Shown piece by piece: positions 8,569-17,580 of a DNA stretch of 64,000 nt. The stretch spans positions 124,001 through 188,000 of the forward strand of contig NZ_JAATOV010000004.1 in the NCBI RefSeq assembly GCF_011806425.1, given 5' to 3'. Made by a program: the position numbers and the translations under genes. The notes beneath the pieces were generated by a model that was not told the origin of the DNA, did no database searches, and saw nothing but the letters and a program-made list of their open reading frames with translations. The DNA comes from Thalassospira lucentensis. Lineage in GTDB: Bacteria; Pseudomonadota; Alphaproteobacteria; Rhodospirillales; Thalassospiraceae. Numbering within the stretch: position 1 is the first letter of the stretch; each line of letters begins with the position of its first letter.

Positions 8569-9864
8569 TTACATCTGGTTTGACCGAATCGCTACAGAAA
8601 GTCCATGTGCCTGCAAACCTTCACTTTCGGCAAGTGCAATTGCAGCCGGTCCGATCTTGGCCAGGCTTTCCGGGGTGCATTTGATCAGTGATGACCGCTT
8701 GACGAAATCAAGCACACCAAGACCGGAAGAAAACCGTGCCGAACGGGCCGTTGGCAAGACGTGGTTTGGGCCAGCAACATAGTCACCAATGGCTTCTGGT
8801 GTGTAACGCCCTAAGAAAATAGCACCGGCATGATGAATATCTTCTGCCAATGCGTCGGGGTCATCCACCGCCAATTCCAAATGTTCTGGCGCGATCCGAT
8901 CCACAAGGGCCGGAGCCTGCGACAGATTTTCCACCAAGACAATTGCACCAAAGTCGCGCCAGCTTGCACCAGCAATTTCCGCACGCGGCAGTTTTTCCAG
9001 ATGGGCATCAATGGCGACCTGTACGCGATCGGCAAAATCGGCATCATCCGTAATCAGGATTGATTGCGCGACCGGATCATGTTCGGCCTGCGACAAAAGA
9101 TCGGCTGCCACCCAGCTTGGGTCGTTGCTGCCATCGGCAACCACCAGAATTTCCGATGGACCGGCAATCATATCAATACCGACCTGCCCGAACACCCGGC
9201 GCTTGGCCGCAGCGACAAAGGCATTGCCAGGCCCGACAATCTTATCGACCGGTTTGATGGTTTGGGTGCCATAGGCCAAGGCAGCAACGGCCTGTGCCCC
9301 GCCAATCCGGTAAATTTCATCAACACCGGCAATGCGGGCGGCTGCCAGCACCAGCGGGTTCATTTTGTTATCCGGGGTCGGCACAACCATGACCAAACGT
9401 TCGACACCAGCAACCTTGGCCGGGATCGCGTTCATCAAAACCGATGACGGATAGGACGCCAAACCACCGGGGACATAAAGGCCCGCAGCCGATACTGCCC
9501 GCCAACGCCAGCCTAACTCAACACCGGTTTCATCGGTGTAGCGTTCGTCGCTTGGCATCTGTTTTTCGTGATAGGAGCGAACACGCTTCGCCGCCAGCTC
9601 TAGCGAGCTCAAAAGATCGGCATCAACTTCGGCGACCGCCGCGTCGACTTCGGCGGCGGTTACTGCCATGCCACTGGCATCGATGTTCAGACGATCAAAA
9701 CGGTTGGTGTATTCACAAACCGCTTCGTCACCACGCGAACGCACATCGGCAATAATGTTGGCAACGGCGACATCGACATCGGCATCTGATTCGCGCTTCA
9801 TGCCCAGAAGCTTGACAAAATCGTCCTCAAACCCGGCATCGGTCGTGGAAAGTTTAAGCGGCAT
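8569..9864 (-). CDS. hisD: Histidinol dehydrogenase
   Basis: The product is 431 aa and catalyses the last two steps of histidine biosynthesis (L-histidinol to histidine with two NAD). Diagnostic segments are [29 protein letters not shown], the QAEHDP zinc/active-site motif and IAPEHLEL, followed by the C-terminal [15 protein letters not shown] chose the ATG at 9864: the protein then starts MPLKLST and overlaps the end of hisG by 11 bases; a start at 9903 would add 13 unrelated residues inside hisG. Translational coupling with hisG is likely. Confidence 0.97.
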   Translation of the reverse strand: MPLKLSTTDAGFEDDFVKLLGMKRESDADVDVAVANIIADVRSRGDEAVCEYTNRFDRLNIDASGMAVTAAEVDAAVAEVDADLLSSLELAAKRVRSYHEKQMPSDERYTDETGVELGWRWRAVSAAGLYVPGGLASYPSSVLMNAIPAKVAGVERLVMVVPTPDNKMNPLVLAAARIAGVDEIYRIGGAQAVAALAYGTQTIKPVDKIVGPGNAFVAAAKRRVFGQVGIDMIAGPSEILVVADGSNDPSWVAADLLSQAEHDPVAQSILITDDADFADRVQVAIDAHLEKLPRAEIAGASWRDFGAIVLVENLSQAPALVDRIAPEHLELAVDDPDALAEDIHHAGAIFLGRYTPEAIGDYVAGPNHVLPTARSARFSSGLGVLDFVKRSSLIKCTPESLAKIGPAAIALAESEGLQAHGLSVAIRSNQM

Positions 9865-10513
9865 TGAGCACCTCGGAGAAACGGTCGATCCATGGCTGAA
9901 CATCAGTTGGGCGGGTTTTCAAAGCCGCGCGGTTGACGATCAGACGCGATGTGACGTCAGCAATATGTTCGATCTCACGCAGGCCATTGGCTTTGAGCGT
10001 GTTACCGGTCGAGACCAAATCGACAATACGACGACACAGACCAAGGGTCGGTGCCAGCTCCATGGCGCCATTCAGCTTAATGCACTCAGCCTGAACACCC
10101 CGTTTGGAAAAATGATTGCGCGTAACGTTTGGATATTTGGTGGCAACGCGTACATGTGACCAGCGCGACGGATCGTCACCATCAACCATGTCTTCGGGTT
10201 CGGCCACGGCCAAACGGCAATGCCCGATATTCAAATCAAGCGGCGCATAAATATCGGGATAATCAAATTCCATCAGAACGTCATTGCCGCACACCCCAAT
10301 ATGGGCCGCACCAAAGGCAACGAAAGTTGCGACGTCGAAGCTGCGCACGCGGATGATATCGATATGCGGATGATTTGTAGCAAACCGAAGCGCACGGGAT
10401 TTGGGATCATCAAATGCGGCTTCCGGTTCGATCCCAGCAGATCGCACCAGCGGCATTACCTCGTCAAGAATGCGCCCCTTTGGCAGGGCCAGCACCAGCT
10501 TTTCGTCACTCAT
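9854..10513 (-). CDS. hisG: ATP phosphoribosyltransferase, short form
   Basis: A 219-aa short-form His[16 protein letters not shown] at the start, the GICGND-like loop ([13 protein letters not shown]) and the PRPP-binding [14 protein letters not shown] near residue 165. It catalyses the first committed step of histidine synthesis. Short HisG lacks the C-terminal regulatory domain and needs HisZ as a partner; no hisZ gene lies in this window. The ATG at 10513 was preferred over a TTG one codon upstream. The gene lies 59 bases after murA and overlaps hisD. Confidence 0.96.
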   Translation of the reverse strand: MSDEKLVLALPKGRILDEVMPLVRSAGIEPEAAFDDPKSRALRFATNHPHIDIIRVRSFDVATFVAFGAAHIGVCGNDVLMEFDYPDIYAPLDLNIGHCRLAVAEPEDMVDGDDPSRWSHVRVATKYPNVTRNHFSKRGVQAECIKLNGAMELAPTLGLCRRIVDLVSTGNTLKANGLREIEHIADVTSRLIVNRAALKTRPTDVQPWIDRFSEVLNAA

Positions 10514-10572
10514 CAATCAGTCGCCTTACGCGTTATTTAATGTCCGAATCGCATCGCGATCCCGAACCGGCG

Positions 10573-11865
10573 TTACGCCGGCACCCGAACACGTTCAATT
10601 TGCGCCCCACAGGCGCCAAGCTTTTCTTCCAGTCGCTCATAGCCGCGATCCAGATGGTAGACACGGTTAATAACCGTCTCGCCCTCGGCTGCCAAGCCCG
10701 CAAGCACCATCGAAACCGACGCGCGCAGGTCGGTTGCCATCACTTCAGCACCGGAAAGTTTCGCACTGCCACGAACAATCGCCGAACGGCCATGCACATT
10801 GACATCAGCCCCCATACGGCTGAGTTCAGGCACGTGCATAAACCGGTTTTCAAAAATCGTTTCGGTAATCATCGACGCGCCGTTGGCGACCGACATCAGC
10901 GCCATAAACTGCGCCTGCATATCGGTTGGGAAGCCAGGATAGGGTTCGGTCATCACGTCAACACCGCGCAGAGTTGCCCGGTTACCGCGAACTTTCATGC
11001 CGTTGTCGGTTTCTTCGACTTCGACACCTGCCTTGCGCATGGCTTCGACCAAGCTATCAATCAGTTCAAGCCGTGTTCCGGTCAGCTCAATCTCGCCACC
11101 TGTAATGGCCGCTGCAATCGCATAGGTGCCGGTTTCGATCCGATCAGGAACCACAGAATATTCTGCGCCATGCAGGCGCGGTTTGCCGGTAACTTTCAGG
11201 GTATCAGTGCCGATACCTTCGATCTCAGCCCCCATCGCCACAAGGCAATGAGCCAGATCGGAAACTTCGGGTTCGCGGGCGGCATTGGCAATCGTGACCA
11301 CACCATCGGCAAGGGAGGCTGCCATCAGGGCATTTTCCGTTGCCCCAACAGAAACCTGCGGGAACAGGACATGCCCGCCCTTAAGGCCTTCGGGTGCGCG
11401 GGCTTCGATATAGCCCTCTGTTAGGTGGATCTCGGCGCCCATGGCTTCAAGCGCCTTTAGGTGTAGGTCAACGGGACGGTTGCCAATGGCGCAGCCACCG
11501 GGCAAAGACACACGTGCGATACCGCAGCGTGCGACAATCGGCCCCAGAACCAAAACAGACGCCCGCATTTTGCGGACAAGATCATAAGGCGCGGTTGTCG
11601 ATACGATTTCCTTGGCCGTCATTTCCAAAACATGGCCGGTATGGCCACCATTTGGCGCATGACCGTTCAGATGCAACGCGACACCATGCTGGGCCAGCAA
11701 ATTGGCCATCGACGTGATGTCAGCCAAATGCGGCAAGTTTGACAGGGTCAGCGTTTCATCGGTCAGAAGGGAAGCTGCCATAAGTGGAAGGGCCGCATTT
11801 TTGGCACCGCCAATTGCGATTTTACCCTGCAACCGGCGGCCACCGGAAATCTTAATCTTGTCCAT
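10573..11865 (-). CDS. murA: UDP-N-acetylglucosamine 1-carboxyvinyltransferase
   Basis: The product is 430 aa, the normal MurA length. It transfers enolpyruvate from PEP to UDP-GlcNAc, the first committed step of peptidoglycan synthesis. [23 protein letters not shown] carries the Lys-Asn pair of the active site (given here as a recognised opening), [11 protein letters not shown] contains the catalytic Cys that fosfomycin alkylates, and [12 protein letters not shown] is the domain II signature. It is the first recognised gene of the murA-hisG-hisD run. Confidence 0.97.
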   Translation of the reverse strand: MDKIKISGGRRLQGKIAIGGAKNAALPLMAASLLTDETLTLSNLPHLADITSMANLLAQHGVALHLNGHAPNGGHTGHVLEMTAKEIVSTTAPYDLVRKMRASVLVLGPIVARCGIARVSLPGGCAIGNRPVDLHLKALEAMGAEIHLTEGYIEARAPEGLKGGHVLFPQVSVGATENALMAASLADGVVTIANAAREPEVSDLAHCLVAMGAEIEGIGTDTLKVTGKPRLHGAEYSVVPDRIETGTYAIAAAITGGEIELTGTRLELIDSLVEAMRKAGVEVEETDNGMKVRGNRATLRGVDVMTEPYPGFPTDMQAQFMALMSVANGASMITETIFENRFMHVPELSRMGADVNVHGRSAIVRGSAKLSGAEVMATDLRASVSMVLAGLAAEGETVINRVYHLDRGYERLEEKLGACGAQIERVRVPA

Positions 11866-11948
11866 TCAATCCTCATTGTGCTGTGTCTTATGCGCACAGC
11901 AAAACCATGTATTGGCCTGTTACAGCCTTATTTGCTGCCATGCCTTTA

Positions 11949-12503
11949 TCACAGGCGCGGCAGCGTGACACCTTTTTGGCCCATATATTTCCCTGCGCGA
12001 TCCGCATAGGAGGTATCACATTCACTTTCGGCTTTCAGGAAAATGAACTGACAGGCGCCTTCGTTGGCGTAAATCCGCGCTGGGAGCGGCGTTGTGTTTG
12101 AAAATTCCAGCGTCACGTGCCCTTCCCACTCGGGTTCAAGCGGGGTGACATTGACGATGATGCCACAACGGGCATAGGTCGACTTACCAAGGCAGATCAC
12201 CAGCGTATCGCGCGGAATGCGAAAATATTCCACGGTACGGGCCAGCGCAAAACTGTTGGGTGGGATCACACAGCAATCGGTTTTGCGGTTTACGAAACCG
12301 TCATCGGAAAAATCCTTGGGATCAACAATTGCCGAGTCGACATTGGTGAAAATCTTAAACTCGTCGGCGACACGCGCGTCATAGCCATACGAGCTGACAC
12401 CATAGGAAATCACGTCATCGCGCTTAAAACCGTCAACAAACGGTTCGATCATGCCTTTTTCCTGCGCCATCTGGCGTATCCAGTGATCGGGTCTTACCGA
12501 CAT
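11949..12503 (-). CDS. dcd: dCTP deaminase
   Basis: A 184-aa protein that deaminates dCTP to dUTP for thymidylate synthesis. Recognisable parts are the [13 protein letters not shown] segment near residue 33, the [20 protein letters not shown] strand, [23 protein letters not shown] with the catalytic Glu region, and the C-terminal [18 protein letters not shown]. It lies about 80 bases upstream of murA in the same direction. Confidence 0.97.
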   Translation of the reverse strand: MSVRPDHWIRQMAQEKGMIEPFVDGFKRDDVISYGVSSYGYDARVADEFKIFTNVDSAIVDPKDFSDDGFVNRKTDCCVIPPNSFALARTVEYFRIPRDTLVICLGKSTYARCGIIVNVTPLEPEWEGHVTLEFSNTTPLPARIYANEGACQFIFLKAESECDTSYADRAGKYMGQKGVTLPRL

Positions 12504-12619
12504 TTTGTCACCCCTGCTTGCTGAAACGAACTTTCATAAACGCCCTTGTGCCGACCGGCCCTATTGGTTGTACCCGCCGTATTGCATCAAGATCAATAAA
12601 CGATGACGGTTAACGATGC

Positions 12620-12793
12620 CTAATGATTGTCGTCCGCCGCGTTTGTGCTGTCTTTGGTGCTATTATCGGATTGATCCTTGCGGGATCTCTTTTGCTGTTT
12701 GCGCTTTGCCAAATTGGCGCGCAAAGCTTCGGCTTCGCGTTTTAACCGTTCTTCGTTTACCGCCGGGCGGATATCGGATTTCTTTGCGGTCAT
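12620..12793 (-). CDS. Small basic conserved hypothetical protein
   Basis: A 57-aa, highly charged protein. The middle NEERLKREAEALRANLAKRK is a predicted amphipathic helix followed by a basic KQQKRSRKDQ stretch and a polar acidic tail. Proteins of this sort occur beside murA or dcd in other alphaproteobacteria, which is why I believe it is real, but no function is known to me. The ATG at 12793 is preferred (GGAT upstream); an in-frame ATG at 12829 would add 12 residues. It precedes dcd by about 120 bases. Confidence 0.6.
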   Translation of the reverse strand: MTAKKSDIRPAVNEERLKREAEALRANLAKRKQQKRSRKDQSDNSTKDSTNAADDNH

Positions 12794-12938
12794 GATTTGA
12801 TCCGGGTTGCGGTTGGTATGATCAGGCATATAGCGCGATGTTATAAAACAGCAGGCGAAAAATTACAGCCGATCTTGACGAAAACAGGGCGAAAAGCAGA
12901 TATCGACCAACAATCGAAAAACTTCGTCTATTTCGGGC

Positions 12939-12968
12939 TTGACCAAATACGGATCCGTGGCCTATAAC
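12939..12968 (+). promoter_or_regulatory. Sigma70-type promoter for the tRNA-Thr genes
   Basis: TTGACC (12939-12944) and TATAAC (12963-12968) are separated by 18 bases and lie 25 bases before the first tRNA-Thr. The match to consensus is good for an alphaproteobacterium. Confidence 0.65.
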
Positions 12969-12993
12969 CCGCCCGCACCGCAAAGGGCTTTAT

Positions 12994-13068
12994 GCTGCTG
13001 TAGCTCAGGGGTAGAGCACTCCCTTGGTAAGGGAGAGGCCGGGAGTTCAAATCTCCCCAGCAGCACCA
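12994..13068 (+). tRNA. tRNA-Thr (anticodon GGT), copy 1
   Basis: A 75-nt cloverleaf: acceptor GCTGCTG/CAGCAGC, D arm GCTC/GAGC, anticodon stem CTCCC/GGGAG with loop TTGGTAA (GGT), T stem GGGAG/CTCCC, discriminator A and encoded CCA. It shares a promoter with the second copy 25 bases downstream. Confidence 0.97.
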
Positions 13069-13093
13069 TTTGCCCATTTCGCGGCCTGCATAG

Positions 13094-13168
<75 letters not shown>

Positions 13169-13203
13169 TTTTCCCAAGACGAAAATTACACAGAATAAAT
13201 AGC

Positions 13204-13235
13204 GCAAACAGCTATGCTGTAAATGTTTGCTTTTG
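13204..13235 (+). terminator. Probable terminator of the tRNA-Thr pair
   Basis: GCAAACA (13204-13210) pairs with TGTTTGC (13224-13230), followed by TTTTG; the loop contains a small inner dyad CAGC/GCTG. It lies 36 bases after the second tRNA. Confidence 0.55.
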
Positions 13236-13265
13236 CGTGGTTAATCTGTTTCGAACAGCGCTGAA

Positions 13266-14549
13266 TTAGCGCTTAAGCAGGAAGCGAAGCGACAGAACAG
13301 TCGGATCAACCCCTAGCGTCTTGCGACACAAGATCGCCAACAAAACGGGGTAGCCTGCCACTGAAACGGCCCCAACAACCACACCACCGGCAAGACCGGC
13401 CTGATTCATCGCAACAAACAACCCTGCGACCGTTATTGCCGACCAAACAGTAATAATTTTGGTCATCGCCCGGTGAATGCCGGTCATATTCAACAAAGCC
13501 ACACTGGGTCCGCAAGCCGCCTGTATGCCATATGCAATCAGCATCATACGCAAATAGGGCACTGCCCGGCTGTAGTCATCGCCAAAGAGCGACAAGAGCA
13601 ACGGGGAGAAGACAAAGAACACAATGCAAACTGGCACAGCTACAAGCATCGAAAACGCGGTCGCACGCGCGATAAGCGATTGCAATTCCCATTTGTCGTC
13701 TTTTGCCATTGCACGCGACAAAAAAGGCGAAACGACAGAGTTCACGGCCGTCAGCGCGAAAGCCACCAACATCGAAAGACGAATGACTGCACCGATTTCA
13801 CCGGCATCAAATGCCGTTAGCGTGACACCAGCAATAATCACCGGCGACTGATTAAGCAGAGCAACCCCAAGCTTTGAGAACAGCGCGTTCAAGCCAAGCT
13901 GCAACCAGCGGCGAATATCGGCCATTTCTGGATCAAAGCGATCTTTCCAGTTTATGTGCCGACCTTTGACCACCAGACATAACGACACTGTCACGCCCGC
14001 ACCGAGTGCAAGGGCATAGGACATGACAATCGTCAAAAGTGAAAGCTCATGCAAAATCCAGAAATGCATGAGCAGCAAACAGAGACCGAAAACCAATGGC
14101 CGAATAACCGCTTCGCCGACCACCGCACGCGAAACATTGGCGTCCGCACGAATTGTGCCTTGTAGCACGGCCATAATCACAGAGAGCGGCAAACAAGCGC
14201 CGGCGGCAATCCCGATGGGCAAATCATAGTGGCGGAATTTTAAGAGCACGATAGCCAAAACAATCCCGCCGAGCGTTGACAGAACGCTTGAAAACAGCAA
14301 GACAAATCGCTGCATTCCGCTGACTAACTGAGGTTGGCCATCCGCACGGTATTTGGGCAGAAACCGCACAATCGCAGTATCCATACCAAACGTGGCGATA
14401 GGTGCCGCTGAGATAATCAACCCGAGTACAACACTAAAGAAACCAAAAAGATCTTTGCCGCCATAGCGTGAGATAAACACGCTGGCCAAAAACATCATGC
14501 CCGCCGAAAACGCGTTGGCGAACAGCACAAAAATAGCGGCAAATTTCAA
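13266..14549 (-). CDS. Polysaccharide flippase-like membrane protein (MOP/Wzx family)
   Basis: A 427-aa integral membrane protein with about 12 hydrophobic helices (for example SAGMMFLASVFISRYGG at the start, GGIVLAIVLLKF and CIVFFVFSPLLLSLFG). The layout and the RYGGKDLFGFFSVVLGL motif in the first loop match polysaccharide/oligosaccharide flippases, which move undecaprenyl-linked repeat units across the inner membrane. It starts 6 bases after the epimerase stop, so the two form an operon. The substrate and whether it serves O-antigen or exopolysaccharide cannot be told from the sequence. Confidence 0.82.
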   Translation of the reverse strand: MKFAAIFVLFANAFSAGMMFLASVFISRYGGKDLFGFFSVVLGLIISAAPIATFGMDTAIVRFLPKYRADGQPQLVSGMQRFVLLFSSVLSTLGGIVLAIVLLKFRHYDLPIGIAAGACLPLSVIMAVLQGTIRADANVSRAVVGEAVIRPLVFGLCLLLMHFWILHELSLLTIVMSYALALGAGVTVSLCLVVKGRHINWKDRFDPEMADIRRWLQLGLNALFSKLGVALLNQSPVIIAGVTLTAFDAGEIGAVIRLSMLVAFALTAVNSVVSPFLSRAMAKDDKWELQSLIARATAFSMLVAVPVCIVFFVFSPLLLSLFGDDYSRAVPYLRMMLIAYGIQAACGPSVALLNMTGIHRAMTKIITVWSAITVAGLFVAMNQAGLAGGVVVGAVSVAGYPVLLAILCRKTLGVDPTVLSLRFLLKR

Positions 14550-14555
14550 CTTAGT

Positions 14556-15587
14556 TTATCCGTAAAAGGAACGATACCATTCGACAAAATTGCCAATCCC
14601 GGTTTCGATTGAGGTTTCCGGTTTGAAGCCGACCGCATCGGTCAGAGCGACAACATCGGCATAGGTCGCAGGTACATCGCCATCTTGCATCGGCATCATG
14701 TTCTTTTCTGCCGTTTTACCCAGCGCTTTTTCAAGCGTTTCGATCATATACATCAACTCAACCGGGCTGTTGTTGCCGATGTTGAACACACGGTACGGCG
14801 CCGAGCTGGTGGCAGGATCAGGTTTAGCCGGATTCCAATTTTCGTTTGGCGCTGCCACGGTCGAGATACAACGATAAACACCTTCGACAATATCATCAAT
14901 ATACGTGAAATCGCGGCGCATTTTGCCTTGGTTAAAGACGTTGATCGGCTTGCCTTCGAGAATGGCCTTGGTGAACATGAACAATGCCATATCCGGGCGC
15001 CCCCATGGACCATACACAGTAAAGAACCGAAGCCCCGTTGTCGGCAGACGATAGAGATGGCTGTAGGTGTGGGCCATCAATTCGTTGGCTTTTTTCGATG
15101 CTGCGTACAGGCTAATCGGGTGATCAACGTTATGATGAACCGAAAATGGCATCTCGGTATTCATGCCATAGACCGAGCTACTGGACGCATAAACAAGGTG
15201 CTTCACGCCGTTATGACGGCATCCTTCAAGGATATTTGTGAAACCGACAAGGTTTGCATCGATATAAGCATGGGGATTTTCAATCGAATAGCGCACGCCC
15301 GCCTGTGCCGCGAGGTTCACCACATAAGTTGGCTTCTCGGTTGCAAAAAGATCTGCAATGCCTTCGCGGTTCTCCAAATCCATGCGGACAAATTTGAATC
15401 CAGGCTTGCCCTCAAGCCGCGCCAAACGGGCTTCTTTGAGGATGACGTCATAGTAATCATTGACGTTATCCAAACCAACAACGGTCGTCCCTTGCGCCAA
15501 CAACTTTTGGCAAAGGTGTGATCCAATGAAACCGGCAGCACCGGTGACCAGTACCTTCTCATGGGCGGGAATGGCAAAGTCGAGCAT
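14556..15587 (-). CDS. NAD-dependent nucleotide-sugar epimerase (UDP-glucuronate 4-epimerase type)
   Basis: The product is 343 aa, an extended short-chain dehydrogenase. [20 protein letters not shown] carries the GxxGxxG NAD site, YASSSSVYG precedes the catalytic segment, and YAASKKANE contains the Y-x3-K pair; [19 protein letters not shown] is typical of UDP-glucuronate 4-epimerases, which make UDP-galacturonate. I chose the ATG at 15587 (GAGGA upstream); a start at 15668 adds 27 unrelated residues. Cotranscribed with the flippase. UDP-glucose or rhamnose-type enzymes are less likely because of the GRPDMA pattern. Confidence 0.9.
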   Translation of the reverse strand: MLDFAIPAHEKVLVTGAAGFIGSHLCQKLLAQGTTVVGLDNVNDYYDVILKEARLARLEGKPGFKFVRMDLENREGIADLFATEKPTYVVNLAAQAGVRYSIENPHAYIDANLVGFTNILEGCRHNGVKHLVYASSSSVYGMNTEMPFSVHHNVDHPISLYAASKKANELMAHTYSHLYRLPTTGLRFFTVYGPWGRPDMALFMFTKAILEGKPINVFNQGKMRRDFTYIDDIVEGVYRCISTVAAPNENWNPAKPDPATSSAPYRVFNIGNNSPVELMYMIETLEKALGKTAEKNMMPMQDGDVPATYADVVALTDAVGFKPETSIETGIGNFVEWYRSFYG

Positions 15588-15797
15588 GTTCCTCGGGATT
15601 CCTGTTTGGTATGGTTTGCAAGATGGGTGATATCGCGCTTCGAATTTCGGCCATTCTGATAACAGCACGGCCTTGATTTCGCAAGATACGAGAAGCAGTC
15701 AGGCCGCCCGCGCATCCAGCACAAGACAGAAAGATGATTATCTGTTATTATCATGAACGTCACGACACACAGTTAAACCTGAGGTTTACGAAGCCAT

Positions 15798-16541
15798 ATG
15801 ATTGCAACTGGCCAAACCATTGCCAACCCGAATGGCGGCGGAATGGGCGTTATCCTGAATGTACGGGAGATCGCACAAACCGCTGATGGCCGCGTTTTGG
15901 CTGAGTATGAGGCTGTCGAGGTTGCTTTTTCGGGCCCAAACACTTCATCTCCTTACGCTATTTCAGGCAAAGACAGTGACGCTGCCAGGACGCGGCTTGT
16001 TGATCCACGCACCCTGACAGAGGCGCAGGCTGTTGCCGCCGGTGTCAGCCGGGCAGAATATCGTCAAGCGCGTGAAACCAATGAAAAACAAGATGGGGCC
16101 ACAGGCGTCGGATCCGCGTCAAGTAATGCCGATCTTGAGCCAGCAGAAAAAGCCACCGTCGCACAATTGCAAGCACGTGATTCCGCCGTGCGCCAAGAAG
16201 AACGCGCACACGCAGCAGCTGCTGGCCCTTATGGATCAGCGCCGCAATATGAATATCAGATCGGCCCCGATGGGAAAGCTTATGCAATCGGCGGACATGT
16301 CGATGTCGGCATTTCAATGACGGGCTCGGCCGCGGACCGCGATCGTGCTTTGGCAACGCTGCAAAATGCGGCCATGGCGCCCAATGCCCCCTCAGGGGCA
16401 GATATGGCAGCGTTTAGACAGGCAAGTTTGCAACGTGCAACCGCAAAACCTGATAGCGATGCATCTATACCGAAAGAATCCATTCTTCCAGACAACAATA
16501 CCGGGAACGATAGAAAGCCGGGTATCTCGATTTCCGTGTGA
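15798..16541 (+). CDS. SprA-related putative metalloprotease-like protein with altered zinc motif
   Basis: A 247-aa protein. The region from about residue 110 to 210 matches the SprA-related family: an alternating-charge helix, then SAPQYEYQIGPDGKAYAIGG and a helix rich in Ala and Pro. Family members have HExxH in the helix (typically V-R-A-H-E-x-A-H); here the aligned segment is VRQEERAHAAAAG, so the first zinc His is Glu and the protein may be inactive or different in function. The N-terminal 100 residues are polar and have no signal peptide. A weak RBS precedes the ATG. No neighbour gives a hint of role; it diverges from the epimerase operon. Confidence 0.75.
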   Translation: MIATGQTIANPNGGGMGVILNVREIAQTADGRVLAEYEAVEVAFSGPNTSSPYAISGKDSDAARTRLVDPRTLTEAQAVAAGVSRAEYRQARETNEKQDGATGVGSASSNADLEPAEKATVAQLQARDSAVRQEERAHAAAAGPYGSAPQYEYQIGPDGKAYAIGGHVDVGISMTGSAADRDRALATLQNAAMAPNAPSGADMAAFRQASLQRATAKPDSDASIPKESILPDNNTGNDRKPGISISV

Positions 16542-16825
16542 TTCTAAACCCCGAAAAGTCATTCTCAGCTTGCACATACTATCCAAATAGCGACACTGAA
16601 TCGACACCAAAACACAATTAACTATCCGTTGGGATAATTTAAAAAACGATAAACTATCCAGCCGTTTGACAGACCCCTCGTTTTGTTGAATGCTGCGCGC
16701 GCGTTCGGGGGGACGCATGAACTGAACATATAGAACTTCGCGATTCCGTATCTCGGGTGCGGTCGCGTTTCTGACGCAGACGGACGGATGTCCCAAGCGC
16801 GGACAAAAACGGGTACGGCATAAAA

Positions 16826-17479
16826 ATGAACATCCTGCTAGCAGACGACCATGACCTCGTCAGAGACGGGATCACTTCCTTCCTGAAAACAGCAGCACCG
16901 GAAGTAGAAGTCTCACAGGCAAAAGACTTTGCCGAAGCGCTTTCAGTCGTTGACGGCGACACAAAAGTCGAACTTACCATACTTGATCTAAACATGCCGG
17001 GTATGAACGGCCTTTCAGGTCTGACCGTAATGCGTCAGAAACATCCGGACATCCCGGTTGTCATCTTGTCGGGTTCGGTAAAACGCAGCGACGTTTTAAA
17101 TGCACTTGAGCACGGGGCTTCTGGCTATCTGCCAAAAACCCTGTCAGGCAAATCCCTGATCAATGCCCTGCGTTTGATTCTTTCAGGCGAGAAATACATT
17201 CCATCTGCCTTGTTGGAAGATGACGGCACGAAAATTCGCCCCGGAGAAATTGACCTTGAAGGCCTATCACCTGACAATCCTTTGCGCCAATTGACCAATC
17301 GTGAGCGCGAAGTTCTTGCCCTTCTTACCAAGGGCCTGTCGAACAAGGAAATCGCCAAACAACTTACCGTGCGCGAAATTACGGTCAAAGTTCACCTGAC
17401 CGGCATCTTCAAAAAGCTTGGCGCAGCCAATCGTACTCAGGCGGTTAAAATCGCCATGCAGCTCGGTTGGGAAGCCTGA
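16826..17479 (+). CDS. LuxR/NarL-type response regulator
   Basis: A 217-aa two-domain regulator. The receiver domain has the acidic pair in LLADDHDLVRDG, the phosphoacceptor Asp in TILDLNMPGMNGL (near residue 53), the Ser in VVILSGS and the Lys in GYLPKTLSG. The C-terminal LuxR helix-turn-helix covers LTNREREVLALLTKGLSNKE to KKLGAANRTQAV. It should bind DNA when phosphorylated. The gene faces a hybrid histidine kinase gene across a shared bidirectional terminator; that the kinase is its partner is plausible but unproven. Confidence 0.95.
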   Translation: MNILLADDHDLVRDGITSFLKTAAPEVEVSQAKDFAEALSVVDGDTKVELTILDLNMPGMNGLSGLTVMRQKHPDIPVVILSGSVKRSDVLNALEHGASGYLPKTLSGKSLINALRLILSGEKYIPSALLEDDGTKIRPGEIDLEGLSPDNPLRQLTNREREVLALLTKGLSNKEIAKQLTVREITVKVHLTGIFKKLGAANRTQAVKIAMQLGWEA

Positions 17480-17510
17480 CCTAAGTAGGCGCTAAAGATC
17501 AACGCATAAA

Positions 17511-17547
17511 AAAATAGAGCCCGGCAATTTTGCCGGGCTCTATTTTT
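17511..17547. terminator. Bidirectional terminator between convergent response regulator and kinase genes
   Basis: A perfect 16-bp inverted repeat (17511-17526 with 17531-17546), GC-rich core flanked by A and T runs on both sides, loop ATTT. It can end transcription from both directions. Confidence 0.92.
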
Positions 17548-17580
17548 ATCAATGACGCTTATGTGGCACGTTTCATTACC

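Noticed and set aside
10414-11424. Long plus-strand open frame of 336 codons
   Set aside because: It runs antisense to murA and the end of the hisG region, shows no family features, and arises from the codon use of the real gene.
14685-15521. Plus-strand open frame of 278 codons
   Set aside because: Antisense to the epimerase gene, which has clear conserved motifs on the other strand.
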